From assembly GCA_030761205.1 (NCBI GenBank), contig JAULJL010000028.1:22123001-22187000 (forward strand): DNA of 64,000 bases. The letters run 5' to 3'. Of the stretch, positions 12,001 to 24,815 are shown one piece after another (within the stretch, counting starts at the first letter, position 1; every line of letters starts with the position of its first letter). The notes beneath the pieces were generated by a model. That model was not told the origin of the DNA. It saw nothing but the letters and a program-made list of their open reading frames with translations, and made no database searches. The stretch comes from Fremontodendron californicum (taxonomy: Eukaryota > Streptophyta > Magnoliopsida > Malvales > Malvaceae). Position numbers and translations under genes: made by a program.

Positions 12001-14949
12001 AGCAAGTTCATGTATGAATTACCTAGGAAATTCCTATCCATAGAGGGGTCACTAAGAGCAGCCTGCTGTGCTGCAGCATAATCAGATGTCCTTAGATACT
12101 GAAGATACATAGGATCAATAAAAGGTGCCTGCAGACCATTCCCAGCTATTTGGCTTCCAACTCTACCAAGATTATGGGACTCAGATGCAGCATTTGAAAT
12201 GTTTTGTCCAGAACCCAAAGCTCCCCCAAGCACTCTGGAGTCCATTCCAGGGACTGCCATAGCTGATGCAGCAGCAACATTTTCAAAAAACGGTGGCAGA
12301 TTACCAGTTCCAAGTTGGCTAGCCATCATAGAGGCCAAAGCAGGATTTAAAGAGTAACCACTTAACCCATAGTTTGGAAATGATGAATTTGCAACACCAT
12401 GCTGATACTGAGCAGGTAAGCTGCCACCGCCATTGAGAGTGGAAGTAGGTGATCCTTTCAAGTAAGAATTGTTTGAGGGGACAGCAGATTTCTGGAGCAC
12501 AGCTTGCCTATCAGAAAGCAAGGATGGGTTTTTCAGGTCTGATCTGCCCCCATTACTCATAGAAGGCATATGTAAATGGCCAGATTCAGATTTCTTCAAG
12601 TATGCCTGTGGTTTGAAATGATTCTGACCATCTTGCAGACCAAACAAATAATTCTGGTGATTTACAACATCTTGTTCAATCTGTGATGGTAACTTATCTT
12701 CATCTATCACACCATTTGATGACAGGTTCATGCCTGATAAAGCAGCTACAAGATCATCAGACCCGTTGACACCAGATGTGACACCACCAAATGTGCTTCG
12801 ACTATTTATGCTTCTTTTCTCTGAGTTACCAACTCTGCCTCCTCCAATTGGTGTCAGGCAAGGACTAGGAGCCCTAGCTACAAGTTGGGGATCAGGAGTG
12901 GTACTCCTAGACAAGGAACCGCCTACAGCAGCAGCATAAGTGTATGAAGAAGGTAGCCCAATGTTATGGACTGCGGACGATCCTTGACCACTTGCACTTG
13001 ACCTTAAAGGATCTGCAGAAGTCAGTTCACGGCGCAAATGAGCCAGCTCAGATTCAGCAGAACCAACATTCTCAAAGTTCTCATCAAAAGCATTACGACT
13101 AGCAGGACGAGATGGTATCCTTGAGACTGGAGCAGTGTGTCCCAAATCATCCTGCAAAGATACTAAATATTAAATTGCTGCAACAAAAGAAAAAGGCAAA
13201 GTTCCAGAAGTTTTTGATATATTAACAAGAAGAACTTAGTTTGATAGTTACATAGAAAGTTAAGGAAAGAGGAACAACTCAAAATTTAAATGAGAAAGAT
13301 TTTGAGTTGCATTTGAAACCTAGGATATACTTTAAAGTTTAAACAACCTAGCTATTTGTGAACCAGGACACAAATTGATCACATATAGGCCTACTAACTT
13401 TTACACATAGTACATAGTACTATCACTACCTTGGGAATCACAAGAATGGCGAACAATTGTATTAGTCATAGATATGATTTGTGAACACGCAAAAGTACAA
13501 ATCTTGAGACAACTCAAAGATGAATGCTAACCATAGACTTCCAAAGAATTGACCCATTAAACTATAAGTGCAACCACATTGACTTCTACAAAGCCTAAAC
13601 AACTAAAACTTAGACGTGTTTAAAGAAGGCAAGTAATGAGAATGCAACTGCCACAGTTGTGGGCCTTAGACGGTACACGCAAGTAAAAAGGCTGCTGTTA
13701 TTACGGTTTCTATGGCCAGTTTACATGCTTACGAAATAGTCTTGACAACTTATTACTTTCCTTCTTTGTTATTCTTGTTCAAGTAGTAGACAAACTATCA
13801 CCACTTCAACATGCCTTGAAGTCAATTACCTCCAAGTCACGTTTCCAATGAAATTAATCAAGCCCATATAATAGCATTTAAAATTAGTTAAAATTAGTGA
13901 AATGAAGCAAGGCTACAAATTTTTCCAACTCAGAGACACACGGCAAACTGCTCGATTTTTACCAATAACAGAATTTCCTTATATATATGCCATTTATTTA
14001 TTACATAGCAAAGACAAGCCAGAAAACTGCACTTGTAACTCTCCAAAACACACGTCACTAAGTATATTTTCAATCGAAGACAGCATGTACCATAAAGAGA
14101 TTCAGCATGCTACATGTCAACATAAAAATTAAGGGGAAAAAGTCACTACAAATAATTCATAAATGGAGAATCCTTGGATAAGCACTGTTATCAGCAACAA
14201 AAGGCAGATACTGTACAAAATCAAAAACCTTAGAAAAAGTAGAATTTATAACAAAACGTTCAAATACGATTGGTTATTATCACCTGAAAAATTTCAGCAA
14301 GGCTTTTCTGTTTGCTTCCAAGTCCTATACCAGACAAACCAATCAGTCCGTCGCCACCCCATTCCGCTGAGCTATGCACTTTCTCTGCCTCTACTTCATT
14401 CTCTTGTTTCCTAGAATCAAACCCTGGTGGCATCGAAAACAACGACCTACTGCTACCATTATCAGCCCTATTCAATTTCCTCCTATCCCCAATCCCACCT
14501 ATAACTAAACTCTCTCCCTTTAACCTCTGTGCAAACTTCCAATCCTCCTTGGAAAGCAAAGGAGGTGGAAGCCTCGGGTTGAGATTCACGTTTGAGTAAT
14601 AATATGAATGATAAGCTGGATCAGACCTAAGTTCTTCCTCAGATGCAAACCCATTTCCATTTTTAGCTCCATCAAAAGATGAAAAGGCAGTAGCCGCAAT
14701 ACCACCACCACCACCAGCAGCGGCAGCGGCAGCTCCACCACCAAACAAACCGCCAACTGCACTCAGTGAACCCTCCACAGTTGGAGGTGCAGAGCCACTT
14801 CTATACAAGTTAAGCTCGCGTTCAAGATCATCAGGGTCTTGCCTACTATGCTGTTCACGGAGCAATAATCCTATCTCCTTCTCCAAATCATCCCCAAATG
14901 ATCCTTCACTACTTCCTATCATTGGTCTCCTACCCAATTCAGATAACAT
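9088..14949 (-). CDS. Pumilio-family RNA-binding protein (APUM1/2/3-like), eight exons, 1064 aa
   Basis: The exons, read on the minus strand, are 14949-14284, 13151-11605, 11534-11393, 11305-11198, 10780-10568, 10458-10348, 9917-9723 and 9300-9088. All have GT-AG borders and phases that give 1064 codons. I start at the ATG at 14949 because MLSELGRRPM followed by DLEKEIGLLLREQ and ERELNLYRSGSAPPTV matches the plant Pumilio N-terminus; the frame upstream to 15039 is probably 5'UTR. The first two-thirds is low-complexity, Ser/Gly/Asn-rich and disordered. The C-terminal third (about 715-1050) has eight PUF repeats with base-reading triplets SRQ, NYQ, CRQ, NHQ, CRQ, NYQ, SNE and NYQ. By the PUF code this reads 5'-UGUAUAUA-3' in mRNA 3'UTRs, for decay or translational repression in the cytoplasm. 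All eight repeats are intact. A MITE sits in the intron 9918-10347 and another just past the stop codon. Confidence 0.95.
10077..10272 (+). mobile_element. Dispersed MITE copy in a Pumilio intron
   Basis: Starts TATGTTACTCGGACTT and ends GAGTCGGAATAACATA. It lies in intron 9918-10347. Confidence 0.85.
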
Positions 14950-15560
14950 TCTTAAAAACCCTAATTGATCATTACCCTCTATAAAAAAAACTCCCAAAAC
15001 GATCACTACCCAAAGCCAATAATCAGACTCTAAACCCAAAAAGCCTAAACTTTTCTACACTAATACACATAAAACCCATATTACAAACTTCAAAGATTCT
15101 TACTTTAAGCTACCAAAAGGGTCAAAGATCAAAACTTTAATCACCCTAAACTCATAAACAGCAAAAATCCATCTCCCCAAGATTATCAAACTAAGAAAAC
15201 AAAAATTAAAAAGTACCCAAAATTTAAATATTCTTCAAATTTTGATATCATAAAATTAACCAACAAAAACCATATAAGAAAACCATTTTTTCCAAGTAAA
15301 ATCAGCAACAACAAAAACTAAAAAAAAAAATAGAGCTAAAAGTAAAGTAGAATAGCTTGGAAAAGAGAAAGCTTTATTTTCGAAGCTGAGCTCAAAGAAG
15401 AGAGTGAAAAGAAGTTCAGTGATATAGAGAGAGAAAGAGTTGACGGCTGAGATCAAATCAGGCGGCGATTGTTTCTTAGAAAAACCATTATTAGGGTTTT
15501 GTTACTATTCAGAGAGGCTGGGATTAAATACAGTGAGAGTAAAAAAAGAAATTTGTTTTT
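14950..15560 (-). promoter_or_regulatory. 5' leader and promoter region of the Pumilio gene
   Basis: No supported coding region upstream of the ATG at 14949. The stretch around 15360-15440 is GA/CT-rich, as in plant 5' leaders. Its exact start and a possible leader intron cannot be told from the sequence. Confidence 0.4.
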
Positions 15561-18000
15561 CTTTTATATTTCTTTTGCTTTGGGTTATTTTATTTTACTT
15601 TACTTATTTAGTTTTTTTTTTTTTTTTGAAAATAAATGAGATTATTGATTTACGAAGTATTTCCTAAAAACCAGGGGTAATTGACCAAGTGATAACGGAC
15701 TGATGTTGGAAAAAGAAATAAATTGTCAGTGATATTTAAGAAAAAATATATATAATTAATATATTATTTTTTGCTAAATTTAATATTTTAATTATTTTTA
15801 AATCATGTGTTTATTTATAGATACCCATCCATTTTATTTTTTTTGAAAAATAATCATGTTTATTTATCTCGTATAAAGTATTTATAGATTAAACTAAATC
15901 GAACCAAAATTTGAATAACAAAAAATTTTATTTGTTCATTAAGTTCGTTGGATTCAAAATTTATTTTATTATTTAAAATATAAATTTTTATTTTTATATT
16001 AATATTTATATTTTATAATTAAATTTAAATATAATTAAATTTAAATAAAATAATGGTTTTTATTAATTAATAATAATTCAAATATGATAATTTGACAAGT
16101 AAAGTACAGGTAAATCTAGTTAAATTTCTGAACTACCACCTTTCGTTACTTTTATTTTCACATTGGATTTGTTTTTTTCTTACATTAACTCCATTAGATT
16201 TTTGCCCTGGATCTTCTCCCAATCTTTGTTTTGTTGTTTTGTTCTTTTTTGGATAATGGCAAACACAGTTAAAATCTTTTGTAATGGAAAGTTTTGCAGT
16301 TCAAAGCAAAACACTTCATACTTCAGTGCCCTTGTTTCCTTTTGAAGTACATTTCAATCAAATCACAATTTTCTTCATTTTTTTTTTAATTTATCTGAAA
16401 ACTTTTCTTTAATTTATGCCTTCTGACTATTAAAAAAATAGCAGAAAACTACCATAACATAGTTAATTTACACTAAAATGTCAACAAGAAATCATGTATT
16501 TTTTGAACTTTCCATAATCCCAATTAACATTTTGTTTTCTGCCCCTACCACTGCCAAATTGAGAGTTAAAATTGTTGGTGTCCAAATTTATCGTGATTGT
16601 TAACGGTAACGTTTAACACGGAGAATTTACAAGACAAAAACAATCATGGGTGTCGGAATTGAGATTTCGAGTACGCTGATAATTTATGAGCATAATAAAA
16701 ACAAGATGTTTTATTCTTACATATTTCTGAGAGATTATTTAGAGTTATTTGTTTACTTTGGAATTGTTTCCTTTCTTTTTTCTATATGTAGTTATTGGCA
16801 GGGAGTTTTTGCCTTGAAAATTAATAGCTCATTTTCAGAAGGAGGTGGCAATAAGGTGCAATTTGCAACAATAGATGGAAAAGGTGATGTTTGGCTCCCA
16901 AATAAGGTTCTTTACTATATAGGAAAAGGACAGCCAATTGAAGCATTTATTTTTTAGCTTCTTTGAGTGTTGCCCAGAAGAAACACAGCCTTCATCAGCC
17001 TTGGTTTACTCGGATTCGATGATAAGTGTCAGATATAAATATATATTTAATTTTTTTATATATTTGAAAGATCATATTTCGTAAACATATAAGAATATAT
17101 ATCAGACACAAATACTTTTAAAAAAATAAAAAAAAATCAGAGTAACATAATAGCCAAATTTTCCATCAAAATTACTCTTCTTCCTCTTTGACCGCATGAC
17201 TAATTCTTTGAATATTATGCAAATTATTAAAATTTCATAATTTTTATTTAAAAATGATAATTGATGGCAGTTTCACACTCTCACTATCAGTATCAACCTC
17301 AAATTAGGACAGTTCAAGTCTTATCTTTCTTTTATCCATTACTAAGTTTTTATCTTCTCCCCGTTTTATAAATATGTTTAGACTAATTGCATTTGAACCC
17401 GGGTTTGGGTCTAATCCAGTTCCGGGTTCGATAAGTTATTTTTAAAAAATGATATTTTATAAGTTTAAAATTCGAATCTCAGCATTTGTATTTTATTTTT
17501 AAATTGCGATTTTTTTATATCAAAAACTAATTGCATTTAGGGTGATTCTGGCAGCACTTCCAAATTTCCTGCCCCATTAAAATTACTAGAGGAGCCTATC
17601 AGAAGGTAGCTTCTTCTTCTTCATTCTTTATTAAATGCTTTATTTTTAAGAGTAGGAAAATTTCCGTGGAACAAATTGGAAATCCAACCAAACCCAAAGC
17701 TAATTTACCTGCCCTCTAGGACAAGGCAACTCAAACTGGAGAACCCAAACTCCTGCATATAATTTGTATATCAGATCCCAAATTGTCACCAATCTTAAGT
17801 TCAATTTGCTTAATGAATTGACAAAAAGTTACCAAGTTGAGAAGAAAGTCGTTTGGAAACTGTCATTTTCATTCCTTTGGTACGCAACAAGTATGGGGAT
17901 AAGACTACAGAGGAACTCTATTTAAGGAGACTTGTGACAATTAAACCCAAAATACATATTAATCAGATTGAACTAATCTATATAATTATATATATATATA
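15561..18000. other. AT-rich intergenic DNA
   Basis: I see no gene. The ORFs here are short and have no family text. It holds one decayed MITE copy (17003-17149) and long A/T runs. Confidence 0.6.
17003..17149 (+). mobile_element. Decayed dispersed MITE copy
   Basis: Starts GTTTACTCGGATTC and ends ATCAGAGTAACATA; strongly diverged in the middle. Confidence 0.65.
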
Positions 18001-18059
18001 TATGAAATAGCTGAAGGAGTGTACTACTATTTGAATTCAGATTTAATTCGATTGATTCA

Positions 18060-18720
18060 TACAATCACTTTTAAGAAGTGGTATCTGTTGAGTCGTCAGG
18101 CCCATCAGGCCACTTAACCATAAAATCCATGAGAGACCAAACGAGCCCAGCAAGTTGACCCAAGTCCAACCCGACAAGCCCAAGAACCACCAATGCCAAT
18201 TTTCGGGACACGTGGACGCCACTCTCTCCCCTAATAGTCACATCACCGTCACCTCGAAGCCTACCTGGGGTAGTGCACGACATTAAATGCCGCAGCCTCT
18301 CCTCGACGGGTAATAAATGCAGTTGTCTCCTGGGCGAGACGCCGAGACCCCCTAGACCGCTTACTCCCAATGTCCAACCGGAGTCGGACACGTGGAATCA
18401 GGCAAGTCGTCCAAACGAGTATAAATGGCCCCCTCGGGGGCTGCACGAAAGGACACACTCTCTCTCTCTCTCTCTCTCTCTCTCAAAACTCTGCTCACAC
18501 ACTCTCTCTCAAGTCAATCTCCTCCTCCAAACATTGACTTAGGCATCGGAGCTTGCCTCGGAGTTCAACCTCCGCCGCCTTCTGACCCTTTCTCTTTGCT
18601 CGCAGGGCCTCAAAATACCAAGATCATCTCCTCGACAGACCTCAAACCACCAGGATCAACTCCTCGACAAAAAGAGACATCAACAATATCCAAACAAGTC
18701 TAAGTTTGAATCCTAACATC
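18060..18720 (+). mobile_element. GC-rich LTR-like fragment
   Basis: The base composition changes abruptly to GC-rich. A TATA-like TATAAAT lies at about 18420, followed by a (TC)n tract and a TTGACTTAGGCATCGGAG segment of the kind common near the 3' end of plant Ty3-type LTRs. No paired LTR, target duplication or coding part is visible. It is most likely a solo or truncated LTR; this is inference from composition and motifs. Confidence 0.4.
18458..18484. repeat. (TC)n microsatellite
   Basis: About 13 uninterrupted TC units, just downstream of the TATA-like motif in the GC-rich LTR-like patch. Confidence 0.9.
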
Positions 18721-19141
18721 TGTATCCCCTTCTTTTATCCTTAGACTGCGACTTTTTTTATAAAAAAAAAATTGATATCTTGGCAAGAAAAGTTGTGTCA
18801 TAATAAACTAAATAAATTGTTATTTAATATATAATGATATTAATTAAGATGATATTTAAATAAAAAATTTATGCATTAACACATTATTTTCTTTATAAAT
18901 TTTGATAAAAACAACACATTAATTATAATTTTAAAATATATAATTTTAATTATTTTTTATCAATATTTATAAGCATCAATTAATTGGATTCATCATCAAA
19001 ACTAAATGGGGGATAAGCAAAGGTATGAAAATGAAAAATCTGGTAATCCATAAAAGTTCATGGTAAGTAATTGTTGGTGAAAGAGTTAGCTTAAAACTTA
19101 AGTTTGTTTGAGAAAGCTAAGTCATTAATGAAAAGTGACAA

Positions 19142-19151
19142 ACAAAACTTG
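19142..19151. repeat. Left target-site duplication of MULE 1
   Basis: ACAAAACTTG occurs directly before the left terminal inverted repeat and again at 33712-33721 directly after the right one. Ten bases fits the 8-11 bp duplications made by Mutator-like transposases. Confidence 0.85.
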
Positions 19152-19400
19152 GGTTTTTTTATTCAAATATAGGCACACAAAAAAAAATAATTCCCAAAAT
19201 ACCGTTCATTTCAGATTATTTCCTAAAATCCGCTTGTTTTAACATTAGCTGGGAAATCGCCACCCCCCATGGCGATTTTCCAGTGTAAAAAAACACATTT
19301 TGGCTAAAAACACCAAGAAAAATCGCCATGGGGGATGGCGATTTCCCTTCATGTATAATTTTTTTTTTAAATTAATAAACAAATTTTAAATTTATTTTTT
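19152..19400 (+). repeat. Left terminal inverted repeat of MULE 1
   Basis: Matches the reverse complement of about 33,460-33,711 with few differences. It contains hairpin modules at 19251-19281 and 19316-19347, whose arms are GGGAAATCGCCA-like and TGGCGATTTCCC-like around a short C- or G-run loop. The similarity fades into A/T-rich DNA beyond about 19,400, so the inner boundary is approximate. Confidence 0.85.
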
Positions 19401-19959
19401 AATTTGTAATTTTTTTTTTAATTTTAAAAATTATAAATTAAATTAAAATATTTTTTAGGTTTGGTTATTTAATTTTTTTAAATATATATTAAAAATGTAA
19501 TTTAATTTATTATTAAATTTTTATAAAAAATAAAAATATATTTCTTATTAAAATTTAAAAAAGAAGATTATATTGATTATTAAATATTTATATCAAAAAT
19601 TGTATTTTTTATAATTTTGTAATATTATAAAAAGAAAAATTTAATTTATATCAAAAATATTTTAATGATGTAAAATGTAAACAAAATTTTTTTAAAAGAA
19701 ATTTATCGAGTTACTTTTTTAAATAAAGAAGTTATTTTTAAGTTGGTATCGTAAAATAATTTTTTTAATTTGATTTTTTTTATTGAGTTGGTATTCGATT
19801 AACTCGTGACATCAATTTAATCATTGTTTTTAATAATAGTATAGATTGTTACAGTTTAAAACTGGATATTTGATAAAATAATTTTAATTTAATTTATGAT
19901 TAAAATTTTAAAAAAATACAATTTTATTTCTTATTAAAATTAAAAAAAGAAAATTTTAT

Positions 19960-20900
19960 TTCAGTCCATCAAATGGTGCAGAAAATATTGGAATTGGATT
20001 CCTTCTGCAATGGATAAGACTGATGATTTAGGGTTTTAGAGAGGTTTCAGCTATATTTCAGTCCATCAAATGCTGCAGAAAATATTGGAATTGGATTCCT
20101 TCTGCAATGGATAAGACTGATGATTTAGGGTTTTAGACAGGTTTCAGCTATATTTCAGTCCATCAAATGCTGCAGAAAATATTGGAATTGGATTCCTTCT
20201 GCAATGGATAAGACTGATGATTTAGGGTTTTTGACAGGTTTCAGCTATATTTCAGTCCATCAAATGCTGCAGAAAATATTGGAATTGGATTTTTTCTGCA
20301 TTGGATAAGACTGATGATTTAGGGTTTTAGAGAGGTTTCAGCTATATTTCAGTCCATCAAATGCTGCAGAAAATATTGGAATTTGATTCTTTCTGCAATG
20401 GATAAGACTGATGATTTAGGGTTTTAGAGAGGTTTCAGCTATATTTCAGTCCATCAAATGCTGCAGAAAATATTGGAATTTGATTCTTTCTGCAATGGAT
20501 AAGACTGATGATTTAGGGTTTTAGACAGGTTTCAGCTATTTTTCAGTCCATCAAATGCTGTAGAAAATATTGGAATTTGATTCTTTCTGTAATGGATAAG
20601 ACTGATGATTTAGGGTTTTAGAGAGGTTTCAGCTATATTTCAGTCCATCAAATGCTGTAGAAAATATTGGAATTTGATTCTTTCTGCAATGGATAAGACT
20701 GATGATTTAGGGTTTTAGACAGGTTTCAGCTATTTTTCAGTCCATCAAATGCTGCAGAAAATATTGGAATTGGATTCTTTCTGCAATTGATAAGACTGAT
20801 GATTTAGGGTTTTAGACAGGTTTCAGCTATTTTTCAGTCCATCAAATGCTGCAGAAAATATTGGAATTAGATTCTTTCTGCAATGGATGAGACAAATGAT
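19960..20900 (+). repeat. 97-bp tandem repeat, about ten units, subterminal in MULE 1
   Basis: Units begin at 19961, 20058, 20155, 20252, 20349, 20446, 20543, 20640, 20737 and 20834, with an exact 97-bp period; the last is cut at about 20,895. Units differ by a few substitutions only. Each starts TCAGTCCATCAAATG and includes GGATAAGACTGATGAT. The same unit, diverged by several bases, is repeated in MULE 2 from 63,685. It lies between the TIR and the transposase start, where MULEs often hold regulatory or transposase-binding repeats; that role is inference. Confidence 0.95.
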
Positions 20901-22921
20901 GGGATTTATCAATCACATTTTGCATTGAATAAGTTATAACTTTTTCAGTCAAATAGTCCTAGGCAGAATATCAGAATCAGATTCCATCCTATACAAAGGA
21001 TGAGATTTGTCATCTGGTACAACATAATGAACCATTATAAATTCATAATACTTATGAAGGTTTACAATACCCCCTACAACAGTTTTTCAATCAGATTTTT
21101 CCTGAGTGCTAAAACTTCCTCATTCTCATCCTTCTATATTTCTTCTTTCTTTTGCGGAGTGATAATACCTACATTCTCATCTTTCTTAGTTTCATTACTA
21201 CACAACATGAGCAATAGAGTGATCGCATTGGTCTACTATAATGGCCAAATTCATAATACTGACGAAGGTGCTACCTTTGATTGTGAACGTCCAAAAAGTT
21301 TTCGTGTTGAAGACGACGTCACATTAGAGGAACTGAAGCTGCAAATTCATACAAAAATTAAAGCTGGAAATAGAAAAAGAGTTTCAGAGGTTAAGTACAG
21401 GCATCCTCTTTCTATTGGTGAAGGATGTGTCCGATATAGAACATTTCCACTTGAAGATGATGATGATGTCAGATGCATGTTTTATGCTCATGAGACATTT
21501 GCAAATGTTGGTGTACTTGAGTTATATGCTGACATAGATGATGTTGACGATGATTGCGGCCCTTCAAATGTTCGCACAACAGAAAACTTTCCCATAGAAG
21601 ATTATGATTCTGGGTCGTTCTATGTTCACACTACATACGACGTTCCCACAGAAAAAGTCGTGCCCTTATCTCAAGCTACAACTTTTCAGACTTCATTAGT
21701 CTCACAAACCCTAATTCCTACTACCCTCGAAGATGAGCCAGCTGGTGTTGATCCTGTTCGTCCACGTGGAGTCCATGGTGAAGATGTTGGTGAATTTAGT
21801 GAGCAGGAAGAGGATGCTGAATTCGCAAGTGATGACAATACTGATTCTGACCCAGACGTCGTCCCTGCTGAGATCAACACTCATGGAGATATCAACACTC
21901 ATGGAGATATTCCCCCATATGAGGCTGCATCCCATATGCATACACTGGATCTGGAGGCAATGCATCTGCCGGAATTTCCAGAGTATGCTCATACATTAGC
22001 TACGCCTCTGACATTTGATCCATCTGCAGTTGATCTGTGTGTTGGGTTACAATTCCCAACGAAAGAGGCTGTGCTTTCAGCTATCAAGCACTATAACATC
22101 AAAAACTCTGTAGATTACAGAGTAATTGAATCTGAGCGGACGAAATATTATGCCAAGTGCGTAATGTATGGGAATGGGTGTAATTGGAGAATAAGGGCAA
22201 CTTTTATGAAGAAGAAACAGCTATGGGAGATTAGAAAATATGAAGGGCCTCATACTTGCACATCGGGGAGGATTTCACAAGATCATTGCAAGTTAGATTG
22301 TAACATGATATGTTCATGCATTTTGTCATTGGTCCAAGCAAATCCGGAGATTTCTGTTTCAGTTTTGTTCGCTGAGATGCGAATCCGGTATGGATACATC
22401 ACCTCCTACAAGAAAACATGGCAAGCAAAGCAAAAGGCAATTGTTCGAGTATTTGGCGATTGGGAAAGATCGTACAATGAGCTACCTAAATGGTTAGGTG
22501 CAATGCAACATTTCGTGCCTGGTACAATTGTGGAATTGCAAACGGTACCTGCATATCACGGTGATCTACTGGTCCAGGGTAATAGAATATTCCATCGACT
22601 ATTTTGGACATTTAAGTCGTGCATTGAAGGGTATTCGTATTGTAAACCTATTGTGCAAATAGACGGTACTTTCTTATATGGAAAATACAAAGGCACATTA
22701 TTGTTAGCTATTGCACAAGATGGCAACCGAAACATACTGCCAATTGCCTTTGCCATTGTGGAGGGTGAGACAACAGAGGCTTGGTCATTCTTTCTCAGTA
22801 ACTTGCGCAGACACGTGACAAAACAGCCTGGCATTTGCTTGATGTCTGATCGACATGAAGCCATCAAAGCTGCGATTAGACGCGATGGTGGATGGAATCC
22901 TCCACATGCATATTCAGTGTA

Positions 22922-22926
22922 CTGCA
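22922..22926. repeat. Left target-site duplication of the LTR retrotransposon
   Basis: CTGCA lies directly before the first LTR and recurs at 32020-32024 directly after the second. Five bases is the usual length for Ty3-type integrases. Confidence 0.9.
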
Positions 22927-24802
22927 TGATGCACCCAAAAGAGTGTATCTTATTTAACCTTGCACTAAAAAGATAAATTGTAAGTATAGTAGTTAGCAAG
23001 GGTCGAGTCCTCAGGGATTGGGTTTTAGTTTATAAGTTAATAGTTTAAAACTTAAATTCAAGAACAATAAAAGAAAAGGGGTTTTTGAAGCCAGATTTAA
23101 ACTAAAGTAAATAATAAGAATAAGATGCAAGGCGGTATAACCAGCCAATAAAAATATATATACTAAATTAGGCGGTATAACCAGCCAATATATATACTAA
23201 ATTAGGCGGTATAACCAGCTAATAAAAATAAAACAAAGTTAATATACAAATTAGGCGGTATAACCAGCCAATAAAAATAAATATACTTTTAAAAATAAGC
23301 AAACTAGAAAAGTAAGAAAACAAGTAAGTAAGAAGAATCAAATATGAAAAATATGGTTAAGGTTTCATTCTCCACCACTAGACATCATTAAGAATCAATT
23401 TCAGATCTATCAATATCAACCAACTTCAAAGTTAACAACCGTAGATAACAACAAGCTCTGTTATCCCAATCTTTCCTTAGTTTGTCGTTAAATAGAACAA
23501 GCTCTCTATTTAATCTCTAACCATTAAACAACCTAGAATAAGCTCTCTAAATTCAATTTAATGGCAGCTTTATGATGAGAAAGATAGGTTGATCTAAGCA
23601 ACAAACACATAAGCTCGGATTGTTCAACTTAGGTTATGTTCCACTTTGCAATTATTGAAAACTTGACCATAATCATTAATCACAAATTGCCACTTATGAA
23701 TAGGAAATCAAGACAATTACACGGATCAAGACTCCTAAACTAGCAATAGATAATTATCAAGATCTATCTAGTTGTACACCTAAATAAATCAAGACAACAT
23801 CATGAACAATTCTTGTAGAAGAACATAAGCAACTTTGATAGAAAATTAATGATAGATAGAATCTAAAAATCAATCACAAAACATGTCTAGGGCTTTGAAA
23901 TCACCCTTAACCAAATAGAAGTTTAGCCTAGCATAGGCATTATAAACATAAAATTAAATAGAATCTAAGAAGAAAATAAAAGAAAGAAAGAAGAAGAAAA
24001 AGAATATTAATTATCCAACCTCTTGCTCTTTCTAAAGAAAAAGAAAACTAGAGAAAAGAAAGAAGAAGAAAACTTAGAGAATTTTATTACAATGGCTAAT
24101 ATCCTACCTATGTACAATATGATCCTCTACAATCATCCAAGGCCCTCTATTTATACACATTTTGGAGGGCTAAATGACAAGAGACAAGCTTTACAAATTT
24201 CAAAGGTAGGTATAATAGGTGGGTGCATTTTTCTAACAATTTTCGTCATATTGTATGACAATTCTGATCAGCCAGCTTGATGGTCGATTTTGTCAATATT
24301 GAAGGCCTGATCTGATCACATGGTCTTCTAGAAAAATGTTCCCCTATCAGTTACTGATCCATAGCCGTTGGAATCAGCTCATTTTCTGATGTGGATAAGA
24401 AGATATGGGCAAAATACGAAAACAGGTCAGCACAGACGTCATTGCATATCAGCCAACTTGATGGTCGATTTCACTAGGGAAAACGACTCCGTTTCAAGAA
24501 GTGTAAAACATGAAAAAGATAGATATGCCTCTTAGCTTTGCACGGCTACAAATTTCAGCCTTATTGCTTCAGTGAAACTCGAGATATAGCTGATATGGCA
24601 AAAGGTGTCGGAACTGGAACTGAACTGGATTTGCCCTTAATTCTAGTAATCTGAAATCACTCAAAGAAACTTGTGAAAAACACCAAATTACATAAAAATA
24701 TAAAAGATCATAAACACAATTAGACTAAACAATAATAACTCGTATTTGACACAAAACAATAATAAAACATAACTAAAAACTATATAATTATACGAGTTAT
24801 CA
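22927..24802 (-). repeat. 3' LTR (downstream in transcription)
   Basis: About 1876 bp, beginning TGATGCACCC and ending GAGTTATCA on the plus strand. It contains four spaced copies of GGCGGTATAACCAGC at about 23130-23270, shared with the other LTR. The open frame at 24023-24280 is identical in both LTRs and shows no family text. Confidence 0.95.
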
Positions 24803-24815
24803 CACCCCCACACTT
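24803..24815 (-). promoter_or_regulatory. Polypurine tract of the LTR retrotransposon
   Basis: Read on the minus strand, AAGTGTGGGGGTG sits directly before the 3' LTR, where the plus-strand primer forms in reverse transcription. Confidence 0.75.

Noticed and set aside
12730..12939. Plus-strand ORF
   Set aside because: Antisense shadow of Pumilio exon 2.
14950..15039. Upstream ATG of the Pumilio frame at 15039
   Set aside because: The family N-terminus begins at the ATG at 14949; the extra 30 residues are unlike any Pumilio protein.
16646..16957. 103-codon plus-strand ORF
   Set aside because: AT-driven hydrophobic text without homology that I recognise, no splice or promoter support.
18071..18703. 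Several overlapping ORFs on both strands
   Set aside because: They arise from GC-rich composition and a (TC)n tract; no recognisable protein.
19960..20900. TTTAGGG-type telomere motif in each repeat unit
   Set aside because: It occurs once per 97-bp unit inside unrelated sequence; this is a MULE tandem array, not interstitial telomere.
19960..20900. Regular direct repeats as a CRISPR-like array
   Set aside because: The units are contiguous with no unique spacers, and the genome is eukaryotic.
24023..24280. 85-codon plus-strand ORF, repeated at 31240-31497
   Set aside because: It lies within both LTRs, antisense to the element's transcription; it is open in both only because the LTRs are nearly identical.
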